DNA of 51,291 nt, from the IMG/VR virus record IMGVR_UViG_3300050011_000335, positions 1-51,291 of that record, one strand, 5' to 3'. Below are positions 28,701 through 37,386 of the stretch, in pieces. The position numbers and the translations under genes were made by a program. The DNA is from a virus. The notes under the pieces were generated by a model. That model was not told the DNA's origin. It did no database searches and saw only the letters and a list, made by a program, of their open reading frames with translations. Every line of letters begins with the position of its first letter. The stretch's first letter is position 1.

Positions 28701-31700
28701 AGGAACTGCTCTGATTAAGGAAAAAGTTACCCACAAACGCAGAATTATCGGCTAAAATAGCATTATTTGTGCCGTGGTTAAAACCGCCAGCAGAAGCAAA
28801 AAAACCAATTTGATTAGTAACTGCAGATCCTGCACCTATTGTAATTCCTGACACTCCGAATCCTACTGCTATTGGTACAGTAAACGCTGCTGCTGCTGTC
28901 TGAATATTAGAAGAAAAGGCAATCATCTGAGTAGTAGCAGCAGATGATGCGGTAACTGCATTTCTGATACCGAATTGAGAGGCCCCAGTCATTATCGAAT
29001 TATTGAGAAAAAGAGCTGTCGTGGCTGCTGGGGTGCCGCCTATACTGGTTATGCCATCTAAAGTGGTGGTTCCGTTAACATGCAGATTTCCAGTAAAGGT
29101 TTTATTACCCGCAAAACTTTGAGTTGTGGTGGAAACACCCCCAGGATTGGAACCATCTGCGGGTTCCAAGGTCAATACCTGACCAGCTAAGCTCGCCCCG
29201 TCAGAATTGGGGGTAGAGCCAAATGCAGCTAAAGTTAATGATGCTGGAAGTGAGTAATAACCTAAGACGCTAGATCCATTAGTTCCATAGTATTGGGAAG
29301 CTCCAGGAGTTGCAGTATCACCAACTAATGTTACTATTCCGGAATTGTTCACCAAAGAATCTGAGAAAGTAATTCCAGCATCGGCAATACTTCCTTGTAA
29401 TACCCACACACCGGATATAAACTTCCATACACTACCGGTATTAAAGTCAAGATAAAGATTTCCTTCTGTACCGGCGATGCTTGAACCACCAGTCGCAGCA
29501 TAAGAGATAGCTGGAGATGCAGCTTGATGTACCGAGGCACCGGCTTTAATAACCACTCCACCTGGTACGGGGTATGCATTGGATGCAACAAAAATACCGT
29601 TTTTATAATAGTTCATTATACTACCGGTATATTGAACCGTGAATATGTCAGTAGACAGGTAAGGAACTTGAGAAGACAATCCATTCCCATTCTCAATAGG
29701 CTGTGCGCCAATACCGGTGCCGTTGAAGAACCAACCCCATGTGATATCTTGATAAGTATTAAACCCTACTGGATTAGGAACCTCATACCATCCTGCCCAT
29801 GAATCAACCGTATTACTTGCACTAAATGCAATAGTAATAGGTGCGCTGAATGTGGGAGTAGCCCTAGCTAGATTTCCATTAGGGGTTATAGTAGACTCTG
29901 TAGTGCTATTACTAAGGGCTGGAGGAGATGCGCTCAAATCACTGGCATAGAAACCTGAAAAAATATTGAACACTACTGGAGTAGCAGCAGGAGGACCGTT
30001 ACCAAACAACCAAAGAGCGCCAGGAGGAACAGAAGTGGCTTGCCAAGTAGGGGCTGAAGTTGGGCCGTTTGAGGTTAATACGAAACTAGAAGTTCCGCCA
30101 GCAACCTGTTGTAACGGTCCAGTTGTTGTTGTTCCACCGATTACCACCTGTCTGGCTACAAAAGAGGTATCTCCCGTCCCACCATGAGGAACATCTATGG
30201 TTGTACCGTTCCAAACGCCAGAGGTAATAGTACCCACAGAAGATAAACTTGGGGCAGCGGTAAGAGCAGATAGGGTAGTTAATGTAGAATTACTTGAAGC
30301 TGTAATATTAGAAGCCGTTCCAGTAGTGGGCTGATTAAGGATCGGGATGTCGGCTGGAACTATCCCTCTAAATGTAGGCTGACCAGGAGGTCCAGAAGTA
30401 GGGCCAGCAAATATTGTATTTGCAAGCTGGTTTATTAATGCAAATGTCAAAGTTCCAGAACTAGTTACTGGAGTATTCGTTATGGAATAGATAGGAAGAA
30501 CGGAATCATCAAATAGACCGACAGAAGTAACCGTACCTCCTGTGGCCGGATTCAACCATACAGGCAAAGATCCAACAACAGTCAATACTTGACCAGGAGT
30601 TCCAATGGCCAATCTGGCCGGAGCAGGGGTGGCATTTTCATAAATCATGTCACCGGCAGTATTAAGAAGGGTAGGAGTAAGATTTTCAAATGCCGTTACG
30701 GCACTTGCAATATCGCTCAAGTTGTTAGAAGCCAAAAGATCCAATGTGGCATGTCCACCGGAAGTCAAATTGCTGCCAGAAATAGCTCCAGTAGCCACTA
30801 ATACACTGCTCAGAGTAATCGAAGTTCCTCCGAGAGTGCCAGACAGGGTGCCACCAGTTAAAGCCAGATCTAATATTGCATGGCCGCCAGATGTTAAGTT
30901 TGAGCCAGATATTGCCCCTGTAGCAATTAATGTGCTACTCAAAGTCATTGAACCAGCAGTAATAGTTCCCGTTAATGTTGGGCTTGCACTGAAAACTACA
31001 TTACCAATACCTGTAGTTCCCAATACGGTATTTCCTTGAATAGCGGAAATAGTTGCAACCTTAGATTGCGATCCGGAAGCCATAGTCGTAGTAACATCGC
31101 CCGTCAGTTGATTTATTGCATTAACTATAACTGTACCGGTCAAACCGTTAACGCTAGCAACTCCAATAATAGTAGGAACTTGTTGCCACACTGCCAAAGT
31201 AGAATTGTAAATTATCAGATTTCCAACTGAGAAATTGGTCATCGACGGATCGTTTAGTCCAGGAACGGGATTGGGATCCGCTGCGCTTACATAATAAAGA
31301 CTTCCACCTGTGCCGGTTCCATCACTAAGGGTAGGGGTATTGGTATTTGGGTTCCATGCTCCCAAAAACTCTAGTGTGGTGATTGGTACTTGACTTAAAG
31401 GAAGGTGTCCGGTATTATCTAGACTAGCAATACCATTTGCAATACCTATTTGACCCCATTGAAGAGCTTGTCCAGTTGCAGTACCTGAAGCAAGATTGTT
31501 GATATTAAATCCGCCCATGTTGATGACACCAGACATGGTACCACCAGCAAGAGGCAAATATAGAGAATCGTTTCCATTTAATTTCTCTATAGCGGTCAAA
31601 ATTGAATCAGTAGCAGAAACGGTTCCTGGTGTTGAAGTGTAGCCAGTTAACAATTTGCCAGTTACGGCTACATTGCTTAAAGTAAGAACTCCAGTATTGC

Positions 31701-33777
31701 TTATGGTAGCATCCCCAGACAAAGTAACGGCAGTCGCTATATTGGAACCGTTTCCAACCAGTATATCTCCGCTAGGTAAAGTAGCGGTTATAAGAGCGTT
31801 CAATTGGCCTTGAATAGGGGAAGTTACACCAGATAGGTATCCAAGTTCTGTTGGCGTAACAGCGCTAGGAGTCAAAATCTTACTTGCGTTCAAATAAGGA
31901 ACTGTATTTGGTGTCAGGAGACTAAAAATAATATTACCAGAAGACCAATCCAGTGCTACTGCTCCGGCAGCGTCCACCATTTGGCGAGCTTGTCCGTCTA
32001 TAGATGTAATTCCGGTGCTATCTATTGTTTTACGACTGTTGTAGTTAAGAGAGATATGGCCGCTGGTATCATAAAGAAGTCTATTTTGCCAGTCAAGGGA
32101 AAGGATAGCGCTTGAGTCAAAAACAGTACCTAAGTCAAGGTTAATCTCTAAACCGCCGACCAAGTAATGAGAATAAAGGGTGTTCCAAATTAAACTAGCA
32201 GAACCAAGACTCCAAGTGTCACTTACATTTGGTACGATATTTTGATTGACAGCGGTTGGAGATGTAAGGTTACTTAGAAAAGTATTCGCATTTCGGCCAA
32301 GAGCTGTACTAATACCAGCTAATGCACCAGCGATTGTAGCTGAGGTAGGAGCAAAATTGGTATAGGTGATCGCATCCCCAATAAGAGAGGAGCCTCCATT
32401 AATTCCACCAGAAAGCGTAACAGTTTGCAATGATGGAGTTTGAGTTCCATCCCCAGTCGTTAGGATGGCTAAATTCAATGGATTTGCAATATTCCAAGTG
32501 GCAATTTCACCCGAAATGGTATTAGATCCATTAAAAACTAGGGCAATAGAGTCACCCATCGTACCAGGATCGTTTGCCGTAATAGTGACAGGCGTTGAAG
32601 TTCCAGAAATCGTGCCAGTAAAAAATGCATTAAAGCTTGTTTGTGAGAGAAAAGCAACATCCGCAGATGTTAGCGACCTAAATGTAGGCTGAGCAGGAGG
32701 CCCAGAAGTAGGTCCTGCAAATACGGTATTAGCAAATTGATTTACAAGAGTGAAATCCAGAGTTCCAGAACCAGTTACTGGACTATTAGAGATGGAGTAA
32801 ATTGGAGTAGTGCTGCCATCGAATAAGCCGACACTTACTACTGATCCACTGCCCGCAACAGCCCAGGCACCATCAGCTCGTAAGAAAGTGAAAGTTCCTC
32901 CTCCAGAAAAAGGAACTAAGCCATTTGCGATAGCACTAAATACTGGTAAAAAAGCATTTACTTGAGCGCCAGTCAGATCTTGAGGATCGGCAGTTGAAGC
33001 GGTTCCATTTCCTTTAATAGTAAAAGCGGACATTTGGGCTAGGTTAGAATTGCTTATCGTATTTGTAGCTATCGTAGCAACTTGAGATCCCGTTCCAGGG
33101 CCGACCAATACTTGCCCAGTAAGTTGGGTAATTCCGCTGCCAGCAATAATAGAATTGATCTGGGCCTGTATGGAAGAGGTAGCTCCATGAACATACGAAA
33201 GCTCAGTCGCGGTAGTTATAGATGCAATAGGGAGGCCGTTTAAATCAGAAACAATTGCTTGATTTGGAGCAATAGCCGCGTCCTCAACTATGGATCCATT
33301 CCTGGACACCATAACCCTATTATTATTGAGTGCAGCGGAGCTATTAGTGCCGCCTTGAGCAATAGATACGATAAAGGTAAAGTTGGTCCCACAACCGCCA
33401 TTCCCACCAAGATCTGCGGGGATAGTGTCGCCCCAAGAGATTTTTATTCTGGAGGGACCACCCGCTTGACGTGGATCAAAGGCTCCTAATAGGTCCGAAT
33501 TGATGACTTCTGGGAAACCTGCGGCAAAATGAGGATTATGGTGGGATGGTTCAAATTGAACAGCATACCCAAGTGCTTGAAAATATGAAGTAATATAGGT
33601 GCAAGTTACGTTGGGAACCATGAAAGGTTCTACGTGAAACAGGCCATTATTCATGGCACTATTTATTAATACCGTAGTAGATGCTATAAAGGCCGCTTCA
33701 GCGGCAGCTACTGTGGCGGCTATGGCGGCTATGGCGGCGGCATTAGCTTCAGCTTGGGTGGGGAGAGTGATAGACAT
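25774..33777 (-). CDS. giant tail fibre protein, 2667 aa
   Basis: The N-terminus is an Ala-rich helix (AEANAAAIAAIAATVAAAEA) followed by a globular region and then 'AQGGTNSSAALNNNRVMVS', a phage-fibre signature. A 65-residue unit with FAGPTSGPP is present twice (about residues 320-390 and 1090-1160), and a tandem 37-residue unit with ATGAISGSNLTSGGHA sits between. 'D-x-G-x-x-S-x-D-W' repeats occur near 560-620. A lectin/LamG-like region spans about 1245-1430. Late repeats contain 'G-(I/F)-P-x-x-T-T-V-x-S-I'. The last 130 residues (YNTSTGILTIQTAGKYHINA) look like a C1q/TNF-type jelly roll, a known trimerisation and binding tip. No Shine-Dalgarno sequence precedes the ATG; AATCTTATAGT abuts it. 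The gene is headed by a terminator. Confidence 0.85.
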   Translation of the reverse strand: MSITLPTQAEANAAAIAAIAATVAAAEAAFIASTTVLINSAMNNGLFHVEPFMVPNVTCTYITSYFQALGYAVQFEPSHHNPHFAAGFPEVINSDLLGAFDPRQAGGPSRIKISWGDTIPADLGGNGGCGTNFTFIVSIAQGGTNSSAALNNNRVMVSRNGSIVEDAAIAPNQAIVSDLNGLPIASITTATELSYVHGATSSIQAQINSIIAGSGITQLTGQVLVGPGTGSQVATIATNTISNSNLAQMSAFTIKGNGTASTADPQDLTGAQVNAFLPVFSAIANGLVPFSGGGTFTFLRADGAWAVAGSGSVVSVGLFDGSTTPIYSISNSPVTGSGTLDFTLVNQFANTVFAGPTSGPPAQPTFRSLTSADVAFLSQTSFNAFFTGTISGTSTPVTITANDPGTMGDSIALVFNGSNTISGEIATWNIANPLNLAILTTGDGTQTPSLQTVTLSGGINGGSSLIGDAITYTNFAPTSATIAGALAGISTALGRNANTFLSNLTSPTAVNQNIVPNVSDTWSLGSASLIWNTLYSHYLVGGLEINLDLGTVFDSSAILSLDWQNRLLYDTSGHISLNYNSRKTIDSTGITSIDGQARQMVDAAGAVALDWSSGNIIFSLLTPNTVPYLNASKILTPSAVTPTELGYLSGVTSPIQGQLNALITATLPSGDILVGNGSNIATAVTLSGDATISNTGVLTLSNVAVTGKLLTGYTSTPGTVSATDSILTAIEKLNGNDSLYLPLAGGTMSGVINMGGFNINNLASGTATGQALQWGQIGIANGIASLDNTGHLPLSQVPITTLEFLGAWNPNTNTPTLSDGTGTGGSLYYVSAADPNPVPGLNDPSMTNFSVGNLIIYNSTLAVWQQVPTIIGVASVNGLTGTVIVNAINQLTGDVTTTMASGSQSKVATISAIQGNTVLGTTGIGNVVFSASPTLTGTITAGSMTLSSTLIATGAISGSNLTSGGHAILDLALTGGTLSGTLGGTSITLSSVLVATGAISGSNLTSGGHATLDLLASNNLSDIASAVTAFENLTPTLLNTAGDMIYENATPAPARLAIGTPGQVLTVVGSLPVWLNPATGGTVTSVGLFDDSVLPIYSITNTPVTSSGTLTFALINQLANTIFAGPTSGPPGQPTFRGIVPADIPILNQPTTGTASNITASSNSTLTTLSALTAAPSLSSVGTITSGVWNGTTIDVPHGGTGDTSFVARQVVIGGTTTTGPLQQVAGGTSSFVLTSNGPTSAPTWQATSVPPGALWLFGNGPPAATPVVFNIFSGFYASDLSASPPALSNSTTESTITPNGNLARATPTFSAPITIAFSASNTVDSWAGWYEVPNPVGFNTYQDITWGWFFNGTGIGAQPIENGNGLSSQVPYLSTDIFTVQYTGSIMNYYKNGIFVASNAYPVPGGVVIKAGASVHQAASPAISYAATGGSSIAGTEGNLYLDFNTGSVWKFISGVWVLQGSIADAGITFSDSLVNNSGIVTLVGDTATPGASQYYGTNGSSVLGYYSLPASLTLAAFGSTPNSDGASLAGQVLTLEPADGSNPGGVSTTTQSFAGNKTFTGNLHVNGTTTLDGITSIGGTPAATTALFLNNSIMTGASQFGIRNAVTASSAATTQMIAFSSNIQTAAAAFTVPIAVGFGVSGITIGAGSAVTNQIGFFASAGGFNHGTNNAILADNSAFVGNFFLNQSSSSMANTLAGNTTLSSFPTSMTTIGSASSSTINQFNGGINYKTATITAATYTIDSGTTDNIVFTDSTLNPITITLPAPTNGRELTIEDKTGTASTNNITIKQHASETINGLTQYVMTSNYGTVELRSDGTNWVATTPTVKATDIVEQVATTISSATTLTLTNISKQIQVIINDVTLTTQLAQTVKLPAANTMSVGQKFEIYNNTGSYTFTIIALATSVGTVYENNGQFFTVTAANSTPFLSLTSVGTGMPFSGSFTGASGTLTYFSGPVTGNATFSNFTVATPIEITISNNSSTTIARVPQTGMIVLKLIDNSTSDGTWIVDSPNVVGGSTGAAATVLGSLNVQQLNDTSGYGLSLEGMGNSIARFWQINAISTGTLSFVNQGVLNTSLVSANNAVSHGSAAPIWKFDLNAADSALSGSNTFAAGGDAFGSVMALRNTQGLAGCFSSIVFQNNLGATSFSSAIQGVYDINIAPALGIPTGSTVNSTTVGSVNGNSVIMTNNTVGVTTVGNNGNVFGFYGSPSVATTATTNGTTTLTITAGSIASITAGQLIVGTGIPASTTVVSINVGGGTVLMSSAATTSTSGVSVTFYTQILVTTGATTAASNLMSSVASTTGLIGGNVQFISGAEIPANTTVTSFIANTSVTMSNNATVGTQGSPFGFNFWTSAATQTVTTVIGLNTVTVSSTAGIAVGDLITFNANGFPVNTTVVSISGLVVTLSNLATAANTAVMTFWSFTSTTNGTTNAANSSLLALNTTGITAGQLVTSGGSTGHLDFLTRYNGILNQRVRIDNIGLAIGLGYNTPGTQSLDVVGNARIRGLTVAGPLSTDANGNISSTLFAGISGRYFSSVSTISGSLATVIYATKGWDAQTAYNTSTGILTIQTAGKYHINAGIATAGTVDLNSALDLQIQQTGTFSQISEALVDGAAGLTNLSALVTDLFQCAVGDTIKVQVSSGATTPTIVSSNSRNYFSWTYVGT

Positions 33778-33780
33778 ACT

Positions 33781-33790
33781 ATAAGATTGG
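33781..33790 (-). promoter_or_regulatory. CCAATCTTA motif copy at the giant fibre start
   Basis: CCAATCTTAT sits four bases from the ATG and downstream of a strong terminator, so the giant fibre must have its own start of transcription close by. The shared string AATCTTATAGTATG also covers the start of the HNH gene at 12051. Confidence 0.45.
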
Positions 33791-33805
33791 ATCGATTTTA
33801 GGACT

Positions 33806-33837
33806 AAAAAAGGCCCCCAAGATCGCTCTTGGAGGCC
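33806..33837 (-). terminator. rho-independent terminator after the tail tube gene
   Basis: On the - strand, GGCCTCCAAGA (33837-33827) pairs with TCTTGGGGGCC (33822-33812) around a GCGA tetraloop, an 11-bp stem with one G-U pair, followed by TTTTTT. It separates the sheath/tube unit from the giant fibre. Confidence 0.92.
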
Positions 33838-33896
33838 CCCTCAGATCATTCTTTACAGATCGGCTAGGCATAACGTCCCTAGCGCCCGTTTAATAA

Positions 33897-34382
33897 CTAA
33901 GGAAGAGAAGCAGATCCAAACTCGCCATCGCCAACAGATGATTCATCAGAAACTGAAGTTCCTTTGTATGTAATATTGATTTTGCTGGTAGCTCTGGACT
34001 GAAATGAGTTACTATTGGTATCCGGCAGGCAGTTAATGACCGTAGCCATTGGAATCCCAGTGTTTTCTCTATCCATAACCGTGATATTGATAGTTCCAAG
34101 AGAGATTAGCTGAGCAAGAGTCGGGAATTGCCCAAGCAATTTAACCCCAAACCCATAAACTCGAAATCCCGAACATTGGACGTTGACGGCATTGTAGGAA
34201 GTCAAAGTAATTTCCTGCGGAGCGTAAGCCCCAAGGATATGAATATCTTCGCTGGAAATACTTTCACTAATCGTACATGAATCAAAAATACCAATAACAA
34301 CCGGAGAACCAGTCGATCCTTGGATACTGACTACCGTTCTTCCTCCGGTAATTACTTTAGATGCTCCCGCTGGTGTTGCCAT
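33897..34382 (-). CDS. tail tube protein
   Basis: The 161-residue product directly follows the sheath gene, as in most contractile-tailed phages, and has the usual size. It is beta-rich with short strands (GGRTVVSIQGSTGSPVVIGI, FDSCTISESISSEDIHILG, QEITLTSYNAVNVQCSGFRV) and a long loop-and-strand end (KINITYKGTSVSDESS), in keeping with the two-sheet fold of tube subunits that stack as hexamers and conduct DNA. AAAGGAGAAATAAT precedes the ATG. Identification rests on neighbourhood, size and fold pattern rather than on a unique motif. Confidence 0.75.
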   Translation of the reverse strand: MATPAGASKVITGGRTVVSIQGSTGSPVVIGIFDSCTISESISSEDIHILGAYAPQEITLTSYNAVNVQCSGFRVYGFGVKLLGQFPTLAQLISLGTINITVMDRENTGIPMATVINCLPDTNSNSFQSRATSKINITYKGTSVSDESSVGDGEFGSASLP

Positions 34383-34402
34383 ATTATTTCTCCTTTAATT
34401 TC

Positions 34403-37372
34403 TTAGCTAGCCGACTGTTGAACGGAACTAAGTGCCAATTCAATAGCCGCAAAATAAATACTAGTCGTGAGTTTAGCTTCCACATTTATAAAAACAGATG
34501 GAGCTGACAATTGAACGCTTGCGTCTTTAAACCCCAAAGGTGCATCACTGGAAGTAGTTACGATCTTCGTTCTTTTGTAGAAATCGAATCGTTGCTGTAG
34601 TGAACTCAAAATTGAAGCTGCCGATAAATCTGCAACAGATTTTCCAACAATTACGGTTTTAAGATACTGCCCCAAGTCTAAGGTAAGAATATCAGATAGA
34701 TAAACTGCCTGAATTGAGTTATAGACAAAGTTAGTATCCAAACCATAAGTCGTCTGATCCGAAACCCAAGGAATTCCGTTCGTATCCTGCGTAAATACGA
34801 GTAACCCAGCAGTCAACGCATCAGAAACATTATCTGGATCACCAGAATCATAACCAACTGGATCCTGAAATGAGACCACGTTCGCAAGATGGTTACAGAT
34901 GGACTTATAGAAACCACCTGATTGCATACCAGCTGCTACAGCCGCTCCATACCAAGGCAAGAACAACGTGTTAACTCCAGCAGAATTAACCTGAGTGACC
35001 TGCTGACAGGTAAGACCACAATGATAAGTAGCAAGACTCTGAGCTTGCGCTTTGCACTTAATATAGGTATCGTTGTAAGATAGAATAGCCATGCGATTAC
35101 GTTTCAATGTAGGAGTCGAATACTGAATACAATGAGATTTCAGCAATTCGTTAATCGCATCAATCGTGTAGGTAGAACTGGGATCCGTGTTACCAGCGAG
35201 AATGTCTTTCGTAGCATTTTGAGAAAACAGAGGAACGATAATATTAATCTGAATCCCAGCTAACTGAGCAACTACGTTAACGATATCAGCAGCCGAAGTA
35301 GCACCACGAGCGCCGCCTGACAAGTAAATCAGAATGCTTGGCTCAGGAAGCCCCGCTACAGCGGTAGGAATAAAATTCAATGCTGTAGAGGTGTTCATCA
35401 CCTGTTGGAATATGTAAGCTGAATCCTTAACTCGTCCCGGCTCATCGGTAGTAGAAGAAACGATTCCGATAGCCGTTACTTGATCAAGGGCTGAAGGAGG
35501 TAACTGAATAGCTGAAGGGCTAGCCGATGCAGAGTACCCAGGTTGAGAATTAATAAATGCGGCCAATTGGCTAATCGTGGTATATTGGGTTAGAGGAATT
35601 GAAAGATTTGTTCCACTTCCACCAACAACAGTAGTAGTCAAGGTCAAAACCCCAGCAACTAGACCGATGGTCATAGTCCCAGAAGTACCTACATACCCTA
35701 CAGACATAGCTATATTTGGGAATACATTTAAGACTTCGTTAACACCGGTAGTTGTATTAATAATTTGGACTTCAACACCAGGTTCTTGGCTAGAAACAGT
35801 CAGTCCCGTTATTAGGCCCAATGCGGCCAAATCTCCAGGAGTGGAATCAATCAATTCGAAAGATTTGCCCCAGCCACTACTATACATACGTCCAGAAACG
35901 GCAGAGAAAGCAATTGTTGCATCTCCCGTGCCAGTAATTTTAGTCAAAGTACCAGAACTGGAGGGATCCCCGCTTCCAGTAGCTTGCAAAGTAGTCCCAG
36001 CTGCGATGGTCTCCAAAACTGTGAAAGTCTGACCATTATTGGTATACGTAGCACCAGCCGTAGCATTAGCAGAAGTTACTGTAAACGTATATTGTGTCTC
36101 TGTGAGAATTACATTGTTTGAAAGTCCAACAGATGCTACAATTCCAACTGGAAGAACAACATTAAGTTCTGCAACCAATTCGGCAATAGTATTGAGGAGA
36201 GCCCCACCACCAGCATCATTTCTATGAATTGATCCACTATAAGTTCCTGGAGGAAAGCCGGTAATAGAAGTCCCAGGAGCAACACCCAAGTCACCAGTAA
36301 GAACTGTATTCCCAGTATTAGTGACCGCCAACGCGCCTAATACTGCAAAACTACTGGCAGCGCCTAACAAGGGTGCAGATTGAGCAGCAATATTGGTTGC
36401 AACGCCGATAGTAACTGCTCCAGTAAGGGCAATCATGCTACCATTAACAGTTCCACCACCGATTGAAATACTCGCATTTGCAAGAATATTACCATTGAAA
36501 GTATTAGCAGCACCAAGAGTTGCTGAGGTGCCGACCTGCCAATAAATATTTTCTGCAAGAGCGCCACCAGCAAGGGTGATAGTCGCACCGGCCCCAGTAG
36601 TAAGAGAGCTTCCAACTTGAACATAGAAAACGTCAGTAGGGCTACCACTAAAATTGAGATTGGCAGCTGCTGAAAGTGTAGCAGTCGAAGAAGCGGTATA
36701 GGTTCCTGCAGTAAACGTTTGGGAATCAAGAACGCCGCCCACAATGGTGGTTCCAGCTGGCATTCCCAAAATAGTGGCATACTCAGCATGAGCCGCAGCT
36801 TGCGCTGGAATAGAACCAACACTACTACTGAGAGTAACGAGATCGACAGCTCCACCGTTCAAACGAATAGAGAAAGTGGCACCATTCAAAACATCGCCAA
36901 ATGCTGGAACGGTATCACCAGTAACCTGGGGGGTAATTTCTGCATCAAGGGAAGTGATGGTATAGCTAAACAGATTTCCGCCAACACCCCAGTTAAGAGC
37001 GTCAAAAGTTCCATAATTGCCAACATTGGCAGCAACCAAGGCCGAAGCTTGAGTTCCTTTATTTGTCTTAACAATATAAATAGAAGAAGCGGTGCCTTTG
37101 ATATCTGGATCATTGCTAGGAGCCGACAATGCAGCAAAAGCGTCAACAATTGGACCAGAAGTATAAATAGCTCTAACCTGAGTCAAAGCCGTTGGTCCAA
37201 AAAAGTTATTAGCAAGTTTAAGGATGCTATAGTCTGGACCACCAGCTGCTTCACCCATGATAAGAACAACGCCGGAACTAGCCAAACCAGATGCGTTAGA
37301 AATTACCGTAGTGTTAACGTATGCGCCGGGAATGTTTGTATTAAGCCAGGGTGTGACAATTCTTTGCGACAT
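34403..37372 (-). CDS. tail sheath protein with a large inserted beta-solenoid domain, 989 aa
   Basis: The N-terminus (PWLNTNIPGAYVNTTVISNA) and C-terminal third (AYIFQQVMNTSTALNFIPTA, IWASN-free; SSLQQRFDFYKRTKIVTT) follow the layout of contractile sheath subunits, whose C-terminal domain begins with 'G-x-x-N-x-I' type segments and ends in a long helix and strand. It is roughly 400 residues longer than most. Residues about 186-388 look like a circularly permuted DUF3494 (ice-binding-type) domain: the half with TLTTGAG-like strands and IYWQVGTSATLGAANTFNGN comes first, the half with LGAASSFAVLGALAVTNTG and ITGFPPGTYSG second. A second insert (about 425-492, YTNNGQTFTV) recurs in the giant fibre. 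TAGGAGATATTAAA precedes the ATG. Confidence 0.85.
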   Translation of the reverse strand: MSQRIVTPWLNTNIPGAYVNTTVISNASGLASSGVVLIMGEAAGGPDYSILKLANNFFGPTALTQVRAIYTSGPIVDAFAALSAPSNDPDIKGTASSIYIVKTNKGTQASALVAANVGNYGTFDALNWGVGGNLFSYTITSLDAEITPQVTGDTVPAFGDVLNGATFSIRLNGGAVDLVTLSSSVGSIPAQAAAHAEYATILGMPAGTTIVGGVLDSQTFTAGTYTASSTATLSAAANLNFSGSPTDVFYVQVGSSLTTGAGATITLAGGALAENIYWQVGTSATLGAANTFNGNILANASISIGGGTVNGSMIALTGAVTIGVATNIAAQSAPLLGAASSFAVLGALAVTNTGNTVLTGDLGVAPGTSITGFPPGTYSGSIHRNDAGGGALLNTIAELVAELNVVLPVGIVASVGLSNNVILTETQYTFTVTSANATAGATYTNNGQTFTVLETIAAGTTLQATGSGDPSSSGTLTKITGTGDATIAFSAVSGRMYSSGWGKSFELIDSTPGDLAALGLITGLTVSSQEPGVEVQIINTTTGVNEVLNVFPNIAMSVGYVGTSGTMTIGLVAGVLTLTTTVVGGSGTNLSIPLTQYTTISQLAAFINSQPGYSASASPSAIQLPPSALDQVTAIGIVSSTTDEPGRVKDSAYIFQQVMNTSTALNFIPTAVAGLPEPSILIYLSGGARGATSAADIVNVVAQLAGIQINIIVPLFSQNATKDILAGNTDPSSTYTIDAINELLKSHCIQYSTPTLKRNRMAILSYNDTYIKCKAQAQSLATYHCGLTCQQVTQVNSAGVNTLFLPWYGAAVAAGMQSGGFYKSICNHLANVVSFQDPVGYDSGDPDNVSDALTAGLLVFTQDTNGIPWVSDQTTYGLDTNFVYNSIQAVYLSDILTLDLGQYLKTVIVGKSVADLSAASILSSLQQRFDFYKRTKIVTTSSDAPLGFKDASVQLSAPSVFINVEAKLTTSIYFAAIELALSSVQQSAS

Positions 37373-37386
37373 TTTAATATCTCCTA

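Noticed and set aside
30647-31039. 130-codon + strand frame opposite the giant fibre
   Set aside because: Antisense shadow with Pro/Val bias from reversed Gly/Thr codons and no start signal.
33863-33883. GCTAGG/CCTAGC hairpin after the tube gene as terminator
   Set aside because: Only six pairs and no U-run; the strong terminator lies about 30 bases further along.
34403-37372. Assembly chimera as explanation for the sheath insert
   Set aside because: The frame is open throughout, composition is even across the junctions, and the cut-and-join points fall where a functional domain insertion would need them.
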